From contig JAZQCY010000043.1 in NCBI GenBank assembly GCA_045546555.1, positions 1 through 10,456 on the forward strand: a DNA stretch of 10,456 nt, in the 5' to 3' direction. The position numbers and the translations under genes were made by a program. The notes under the pieces are model-generated. The model saw only the letters and a program-made list of their open reading frames with translations. It did no database searches and was not told the origin of the DNA. Positions 6,439 through 10,456 of the stretch are shown here, one piece after another. The number at the start of each line of letters is the position of its first letter. Within the stretch, counting starts at the first letter, position 1. This stretch comes from UMGS172 sp045546555. Its GTDB lineage: Bacteria > Bacillota > Clostridia > Oscillospirales > Acutalibacteraceae.

Positions 6439-6639
6439 ATGGCAGTAAGATTAAACGAGGACCAAGAGGTCGTAAAACGCATAAAAGATGGGCTTAAAGC
6501 AAAGGGCGGATACTGTCCGTGCCGATTGCCCAAGACCGAGGAATACAAGTGTATATGTAAGGAATTCCGTGAGCAGATGGCTGATCCCGATTTTGAGGGT
6601 TATTGCCATTGTATGCTATACTACAAATCAAAGGATTGA
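6439..6639 (+). CDS. Ferredoxin:thioredoxin reductase catalytic-chain-like protein
   Basis: This 66-residue cytoplasmic protein has the six-cysteine signature of ferredoxin:thioredoxin reductase (FTR) catalytic chains: CPC (26-28), CIC (38-40) and CHC (56-58). In the family, four cysteines bind a 4Fe-4S cluster and the other two form the adjacent redox disulfide. By analogy the cluster ligands would be Cys26, 38, 40 and 56, and the disulfide Cys28-Cys58. It would pass electrons from ferredoxin to the thioredoxin encoded 14 bases downstream. Plant and cyanobacterial chains have the middle pair as CPC, 16 residues after the first; here it is CIC after nine residues, while the outer distance (32) is the same. 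No variable-chain gene is nearby. ATG 6439 is chosen for GGAAGGTG at 6426-6433; a longer frame from TTG 6328 would start at the -35 box and lacks such a site. Confidence 0.85.
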   Translation: MAVRLNEDQEVVKRIKDGLKAKGGYCPCRLPKTEEYKCICKEFREQMADPDFEGYCHCMLYYKSKD

Positions 6640-6653
6640 AAGGAGCAAATAAT

Positions 6654-6965
6654 ATGTCAGTTTTAAAGGTAACAAGTGCCAACTTTGAGGCAGAGGTTCT
6701 CAAAAGTGAGAAAAAGGTTTTGCTGGACTTTTGGGCAACGTGGTGCGGACCGTGTATGATGGTGTCACCGCTTGTTGATGAGATTGCAGAGGAAACCGAC
6801 GAATATCTTATCGGCAAGGTCAACGTTGATGAGGAGCCGCAGCTTGCACAGGCCTTTGGCATCGTCAGCATACCCACGCTGATCGTCATGAAGGACGGCA
6901 AGATTGTAAAGCAGGCATTGGGTGCAAGACCCAAGGCAGATATACTTAAGCTTCTTGAGGATTGA
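6654..6965 (+). CDS. trxA: Thioredoxin
   Basis: This is a 103-residue classical single-domain thioredoxin, a cytoplasmic protein disulfide reductant. The active site WCGPC is at residues 30-34 (Cys31, Cys34), preceded by LLDFWAT, and the cis-proline loop SIPT has Pro74. Length and motif order match the family. The ATG at 6654 has AAGGAG at 6640-6645 eight bases upstream. An upstream in-frame extension to 6603 is unlikely because it would overlap the reductase gene and lacks a ribosome binding site. It is the second gene of the redox operon and probably the partner of the FTR-like protein rather than of an NADPH-dependent reductase. That pairing is inferred from position. Eight of ten lysines are AAG, unlike the left block. 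A bidirectional terminator follows. Confidence 0.96.
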   Translation: MSVLKVTSANFEAEVLKSEKKVLLDFWATWCGPCMMVSPLVDEIAEETDEYLIGKVNVDEEPQLAQAFGIVSIPTLIVMKDGKIVKQALGARPKADILKLLED

Positions 6966-6976
6966 TTTAGAAAGCT

Positions 6977-7020
6977 AAAAAAATAACCCGCATCGCAACT
7001 GCGATGCGGGTTTTGCTTTT
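6977..7020. terminator. Bidirectional Rho-independent terminator
   Basis: AACCCGCATCGC (6985-6996) and GCGATGCGGGTT (7001-7012) form a perfect 12-bp stem with loop AACT. On the + strand the tail is TTTTGCTTTT; on the - strand it is TTATTTTTTT. It sits between the thioredoxin stop and the stop of the convergent LRR gene, so one hairpin serves both. Confidence 0.93.
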
Positions 7021-7025
7021 GTGAA

Positions 7026-9527
7026 TTATTCTTCCTCGTCGTGAACAAGGGTGGTCTCTCTGATCTTCTTTTTCTTGAGATAGATTCTGAGAACTACGAT
7101 ACCTGCGATGATAACAACGATACCTGCGATGATACCTGCGAAGAGCAAGGGGTTGGTACCGGGCTCAACGGGCTTCTCATAATCCTCGGGGTAGGTGGTA
7201 AACTTCTGACCCATATCGGTGAGCTTGGTTTGTGTGATAGAACCGTCTACACATTCAATGGTAAGAGCCGAGCAGCCCTTGAAAACGTCAGCACCAAAGG
7301 TCTCAACGCTCGAGGGGAAGCGGAGGGTCTTGAGAGCGGTACAGCCTTCAAATGCGCTGTCACCAACAGTACGGGGTCTGCCGGCGATGGTGATACTTTC
7401 AAGCGACTTACAGCCGTTAAACAGCTTTACATCAATGGTCGAAACGTTTACGGGAAGGGTGATGGACTTCAAAGCAGAGCAGCCTTCAAACGCAGAGGCC
7501 GAAATGGTGGAAACACGTGCGGGAATCTCAATTGCCGTCAAGCCGGTGCAGTTGAGGAATGCGCTACCGCCAATGTTGGAAGCACTGGCAGGAAGCTTTA
7601 CAGAGGTAAGACCGGTGCATCCGTTGAACAACTTCTCGGAAACAAGACCGATGTTGTCGGGCAGGGTGATCTCTTTAAGAAGTGTGCAGCCTGCGAAGCA
7701 GGAAACGCCGATTTCCTTAACGGTTGCGGGAATGTTGATAGATGCCAAGGATGTGCAGTTCTCGAATACCGAGATGCCGAACTTGGTGAGATCACTCTTG
7801 AAGGTGATGGATGCAAGGTTCTTACATCCGCTGAAGGTCTCATCATAAAGCTGGGTTACAGCGGCGGGAACGGTGAAGGTGGTGATGGCCTCACAGTTCT
7901 GGAATGCGTTGGTGCCGATCTCCCAAATGCCGTCGTGAAGAACGATCTCAGCAAGGTTGGTACAATCCATAAACAGCTTGTTGGAAACAACGTTTACGGT
8001 TTCGGGGATGGTAACCTTGGTGATACCCACGCATCCTGCGAAGGCGCTGTCGCCGATGGATTTGAGCAATATACGGTCAAGGTCAAGCTCGGTAATTCCA
8101 ACGCACTTCTCAAAAGCGGCTTTACCGATGGTGGTGATGTTCTTGGAAAGGACAAGATTGGTAACACCGGTACAGTTGCTGTAGGCCTCGTCTCCGATAG
8201 AGGTTACGGTATCGGGGATGATAGCCTCGGTCAAAAGGGCATCGTAGAAGAATGCTCTCTTACCGATGCTCTCAAGCTTCTGGGAGTAAACAACCGATTT
8301 GAGCTTGGGACACTCGTTAAAGGCGTTTTCGCCGATAGACTTAACGTCACCGGTGTCAACCGACTCAAGCTCATAGCACTTCATAAGCAAGCCCTTGGAA
8401 ATACCTGTGAGCGACTTGTTAAGAACAACATTGGTAACGCCGGATTCGGTAAAGGCATACTCGCCAAGGGTGGTTACCGACTCAGGGATGATAACGTTTG
8501 CGGGCTTCTTGCCGTCAACGATCTTGCCGAAGTTCTTGAGTGCCTCACACTCGGAGAAGGCAAAGCCGCCGACCGTCTCAACATCGCCTGTTACGTATAC
8601 CGAAACCAGTGCCGAGCACTCTGCAAAAGCAAAGCTGCCGATGGTTTTTACATTTGCGGGAAGAACGATCTCCTTGAAGTTTTCATTGTCGCACTTGCCG
8701 AAAGCCGAGTTGCCGATGGTCTCAAGCTTGGCATCGGCGGCAAAGTTGACCTTTACAAGGCTTTCGTTATCGAAGAATGCTCTCTCACCGATAACAAGAA
8801 CCGATGTGGGAACATTGACCTCGGAAAGCACGTCACACTTGCTGAAGGCCTCCTGACCGATGGTGGTCAGCTCCGCAGTATCGGCAAAGTTGATCTTTGC
8901 CAAAGTGGCGCAATCATAGAAAGCGAACTTATCGATCTCGGTGACCTTGGCGGGAATATTGATCTCGGTCAAGGCTTCACACTTATCAAAAGCATGCTCG
9001 CCGATGTATGTAAGGGTTTCGGGAAGGGTGACCTTCGCAAGGTTTTTACAGTTGGCAAAAACATAATAGTCAAGCTTGGTGATCGAAGCGGGAACGGTGA
9101 CCTCGGTCAAAGCGGTGCCATTGAATGCGGCATAGCCGAGCTTGGTAACGGTCTCGGGAATGGTGACCGATGCGAGCTTGGTGTTATGGAAAGCATAAGC
9201 ACCGATCTCTTTTACCGAAGCGGGAATGGTCACGGCAGTGATGGCGGTGGAATCAAAAGCGCCGCTGCCGATAACGGTGACAGCCTTGCCGTCAGCCTTA
9301 TCCTTAACGGTGACCGACTTTGCCTTACCGGTGTACTTTACCAATTCAGCATGATCGGCATATACATGGTAGGTGTAGTCTCCGTCTTCAAAAACGGTGT
9401 AGTCAGCTTGTGCTTCGGGTGCCGAGCTGTAGTCAAAGGCGGAATAATCTCCATCCGAACAGCCGACAGCAAACAACGCAACTGCAAGCGCTACGATCAA
9501 CAATAATGTAATGTGTACCTTTTTCAT
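7026..9527 (-). CDS. BspA-type leucine-rich-repeat surface lipoprotein with C-terminal membrane helix
   Basis: This 833-residue exported protein starts with a lipoprotein signal peptide (MKKVHITLLL...) and lipobox AVGC (Cys23). After a short acidic, Tyr/Asp-rich spacer come about 29 repeats of ~23 residues (87-761) of BspA/LRR_5 type, consensus I-G-x-x-A-F-x-x-C-x-x-L-x-x-I-x-I-P-x-x-V-x-x. They should stack into a curved solenoid outside the cell. A Pro/Glu-rich link (~781-793) leads to one membrane helix (~794-813) and a cytoplasmic tail with KKKK and a DEEE end. BspA-like proteins often bind host or surface ligands; the ligand here is unknown. Repeats 1-3 are 22 residues and lack the Cys; several later ones (KLF type) lack the glycine-alanine start. 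AGGAAGGG (9545-9538) is the ribosome binding site. The codons are strongly biased (no TTA, CTA or TCA from codon 9 to 829), which fits high expression from its consensus promoter. Confidence 0.92.
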   Translation of the reverse strand: MKKVHITLLLIVALAVALFAVGCSDGDYSAFDYSSAPEAQADYTVFEDGDYTYHVYADHAELVKYTGKAKSVTVKDKADGKAVTVIGSGAFDSTAITAVTIPASVKEIGAYAFHNTKLASVTIPETVTKLGYAAFNGTALTEVTVPASITKLDYYVFANCKNLAKVTLPETLTYIGEHAFDKCEALTEINIPAKVTEIDKFAFYDCATLAKINFADTAELTTIGQEAFSKCDVLSEVNVPTSVLVIGERAFFDNESLVKVNFAADAKLETIGNSAFGKCDNENFKEIVLPANVKTIGSFAFAECSALVSVYVTGDVETVGGFAFSECEALKNFGKIVDGKKPANVIIPESVTTLGEYAFTESGVTNVVLNKSLTGISKGLLMKCYELESVDTGDVKSIGENAFNECPKLKSVVYSQKLESIGKRAFFYDALLTEAIIPDTVTSIGDEAYSNCTGVTNLVLSKNITTIGKAAFEKCVGITELDLDRILLKSIGDSAFAGCVGITKVTIPETVNVVSNKLFMDCTNLAEIVLHDGIWEIGTNAFQNCEAITTFTVPAAVTQLYDETFSGCKNLASITFKSDLTKFGISVFENCTSLASINIPATVKEIGVSCFAGCTLLKEITLPDNIGLVSEKLFNGCTGLTSVKLPASASNIGGSAFLNCTGLTAIEIPARVSTISASAFEGCSALKSITLPVNVSTIDVKLFNGCKSLESITIAGRPRTVGDSAFEGCTALKTLRFPSSVETFGADVFKGCSALTIECVDGSITQTKLTDMGQKFTTYPEDYEKPVEPGTNPLLFAGIIAGIVVIIAGIVVLRIYLKKKKIRETTLVHDEEE
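7245..9269 (-). repeat. Array of about 29 LRR_5 repeats within the lipoprotein gene
   Basis: Residues 87-761 divide into about 29 units of 22-25 residues, with longer ones at repeat 11 (an insertion of about 12 residues) and repeats 6, 8 and 9. The units are diverged in protein and DNA, so the array is old rather than a recent tandem expansion. The C-terminal units (22-29) are the most alike, with FxNCT and FxGC cores. Confidence 0.85.
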
Positions 9528-9547
9528 TATTAAATGTCCCTTCCTAT

Positions 9548-9585
9548 GCGCTTGTCGGCTTAAAACACAAAAGTCGACAATACGC
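9548..9585 (-). promoter_or_regulatory. Stem-loop in the LRR mRNA leader
   Basis: TTGTCG (9552-9557) and CGACAA (9575-9580) form a 6-bp stem, with GCG (9548-9550) and CGC (9583-9585) adding three pairs beyond a small internal loop. The loop is 17 bases. It begins about ten bases from the predicted transcript start and ends two bases before the ribosome binding site. It may stabilise the mRNA 5' end or affect initiation; function is inferred. Confidence 0.4.
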
Positions 9586-9601
9586 TAATATAACTAATGT
9601 A

Positions 9602-9630
9602 ATTATATATTCAAAATAGTCTTTTGTCAA
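9602..9630 (-). promoter_or_regulatory. Perfect consensus sigma-A promoter of the LRR gene
   Basis: On the - strand TTGACA (9630-9625) and TATAAT (9607-9602) are separated by exactly 17 bp, matching the consensus at all 12 positions. Transcription should start near 9595, giving a leader of about 68 bases before the ATG at 9527. Confidence 0.9.
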
Positions 9631-9658
9631 CATTAAAAGTCAAAAACTGTTGCCAAAA

Positions 9659-9678
9659 ATTGCATAAACTTATGCAAT
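9659..9678. promoter_or_regulatory. 20-bp dyad between divergent promoters, candidate regulator site
   Basis: ATTGCATAA and TTATGCAAT are perfect 9-base inverted repeats separated by AC. The site is about 65-85 bases upstream of the predicted LRR start and 72-91 bases upstream of the aldo/keto reductase start. That position suits an activator or a shared regulator. It has no T-tract, so it is not a terminator. No regulator gene is in the window. Confidence 0.5.
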
Positions 9679-9714
9679 CTACTCACATAATAAGTAATGT
9701 AAATAAATAAGCGG

Positions 9715-9743
9715 TTGAAAATCACGGTGATATGTGGTTTAAT
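9715..9743 (+). promoter_or_regulatory. Extended -10 promoter of the aldo/keto reductase gene
   Basis: TTGAAA (9715-9720) and TTTAAT (9738-9743) are 17 bp apart, with TGG directly upstream of the -10 box as an extended -10. They match 10 of 12 consensus positions. The ribosome binding site AAGGGTGA (9765-9772) precedes ATG 9778. Confidence 0.7.
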
Positions 9744-9777
9744 ATATTCAATGAACAACCGAATAAGGGTGAAATGA

Positions 9778-10456
9778 ATGGAAAAGTATTTTGAATTAAA
9801 AAACGGTGTTAAGCTCCCAAACATAGGCTTTGGCACCTGGCGTGTACCCGAAAGTGAGCAGTGTGTCGAAGCTGTTTTGACTGCAATTGACTGCGGCTAC
9901 CGTCATATCGACACGGCATACTTTTATAAAAATGAAAAAAGCGTCGGTGAAGCGGTCCGCCAAAGCGGAATCCACCGTGAGGATCTATTTATAACAAGCA
10001 AGCTTTGGAACGATTTTCACGGATACGAGTCTACTTTGAAGGCGTTTGAGGAAACGCTCGAAAACCTCGGTACCGATTATCTTGATCTGTATCTAATCCA
10101 CTGGCCTAATCCCATAAAATTCCGTGACGATTGGGCAACGTCAAACGCCGAAACCTGGCGTGCCTTTGAAAAGCTTTACCGTGACGGCAGGATCAGGGCC
10201 ATCGGCATAAGTAATTTTTTGCCGCACCACATTGACGAGATTCTGAAAACGGCCGAGATTGTACCGATGGTCAACCAGATTGAGCTTCAACCGGGTCTTA
10301 ACCGTGAGGCCGACCGTGAGTATAACGAGAAATTGGGCATTCAGGTCGAGGCCTGGGCGCCGTGCAGAATAGGTGAGTCTTTAACCGACCCGACGGTCTG
10401 TGCAATTGCCGCAAAGCACGGCAAGACCCCTGCACAGGTCGTTTTGAGGTGGTTTT
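9778..10456 (+). CDS. Aldo/keto reductase, 5' part, cut by the window end
   Basis: The first 226 residues of an NAD(P)H-dependent aldo/keto reductase, a cytoplasmic TIM-barrel enzyme that reduces aldehydes and ketones to alcohols. The catalytic tetrad is complete: Asp45 and Tyr50 in YRHIDTAYFY, Lys75 in FITSKLW, and His108 in LYLIHWP. GFGTWRV near the start, AIGISNF (141-147) and MVNQIELQP (164-172) are family signatures. Members are usually about 270-290 residues, so 50-60 C-terminal residues, including most of the cofactor-binding end, lie beyond the window. The family is close to the 2,5-diketo-gluconate reductase / YtbE type, but the substrate is unknown. ATG 9778 is used; the ATG at 9774 is in another frame. 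It is divergent from the LRR gene. Lysine codons AAA and AAG are mixed. Confidence 0.92.
   Translation, partial: MEKYFELKNGVKLPNIGFGTWRVPESEQCVEAVLTAIDCGYRHIDTAYFYKNEKSVGEAVRQSGIHREDLFITSKLWNDFHGYESTLKAFEETLENLGTDYLDLYLIHWPNPIKFRDDWATSNAETWRAFEKLYRDGRIRAIGISNFLPHHIDEILKTAEIVPMVNQIELQPGLNREADREYNEKLGIQVEAWAPCRIGESLTDPTVCAIAAKHGKTPAQVVLRWF

Noticed and set aside
6494..7048. 184-codon - strand frame over the reductase and thioredoxin genes
   Set aside because: It runs across two well-supported genes and through the terminator hairpin, and resembles no protein family I recognise.
7041..9506. Long + strand open frame as a separate protein gene
   Set aside because: It is in codon register opposite the LRR gene, which has clear signal peptide, repeats, promoter and ribosome binding site. 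The opposite product shows only a mirror of the repeat pattern and lacks start signals.
9595..9702. TAATGTAA repeated exactly 100 bp apart (9595-9602 and 9695-9702)
   Set aside because: The same octamer also occurs inside the LRR gene (9504-9511) and in the TAXI promoter region (531-538). In such AT-rich DNA it is most likely chance.
9633..9836. 67-codon - strand frame in the divergent intergenic region
   Set aside because: It overlaps the aldo/keto reductase start and both regulatory regions, and the product has no recognisable features.

Overview
The window looks like chromosome from a low-to-mid GC, Gram-positive anaerobe of the Clostridia (gut Oscillospiraceae-like). The signs are lipoprotein signal peptides with lipobox cysteines, strong purine-rich ribosome binding sites, sigma-A type promoters, a BspA-type leucine-rich-repeat surface protein, a TAXI-type TRAP transporter and a bacterial ferredoxin:thioredoxin reductase-like protein paired with thioredoxin. 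The lineage is an inference from gene content; no rRNA or other marker is present. There are eight protein genes; the first and last are cut by the window edges. No tRNA, rRNA, CRISPR array, insertion sequence or prophage gene was seen.

Left block (1-3604, + strand): the 3' end of a PstS-like phosphate-binding protein gene, then a promoter and a two-gene TRAP transporter operon. This operon has a TAXI-family substrate-binding lipoprotein and a 650-residue fused DctQ/DctM-type permease with a TTG start. A hairpin with a weak T-tract lies between the two genes and a full terminator follows them. Lysine is coded almost only by AAA here.

Middle block (3605-6382, + strand): a palindrome-rich spacer and promoter lead into a PlsC-type acyltransferase carrying a C-terminal zinc ribbon and an unidentified beta-rich domain. 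This gene overlaps a GltS-type sodium/glutamate symporter gene whose best start is an internal TTG, so the two are probably translationally coupled. A 15-bp terminator hairpin ends the unit.

Redox block (6328-7020, + strand): a promoter lying inside the left arm of that terminator drives a 66-residue ferredoxin:thioredoxin reductase catalytic-chain homologue and a thioredoxin, 14 bases apart. These probably form a small ferredoxin-to-thioredoxin electron path. A bidirectional terminator separates them from the convergent gene.

Right block: on the - strand, an 833-residue LRR lipoprotein (about 29 repeats) with both an N-terminal lipid anchor and a C-terminal membrane helix, driven by a promoter that matches the sigma-A consensus at all 12 positions. 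Divergent from it on the + strand is an aldo/keto reductase cut by the window end. The shared regulatory region holds a 20-bp dyad. The aldo/keto reductase promoter has the same unusual layout (TTGAAAAT, 10 bases, TGTGGT) as the redox operon promoter, which hints at common control. I found no clearly new multi-gene system; the points most worth a second look are the acyltransferase fusion, the variant cysteine spacing of the reductase, the twin promoters and the dual-anchored LRR protein.
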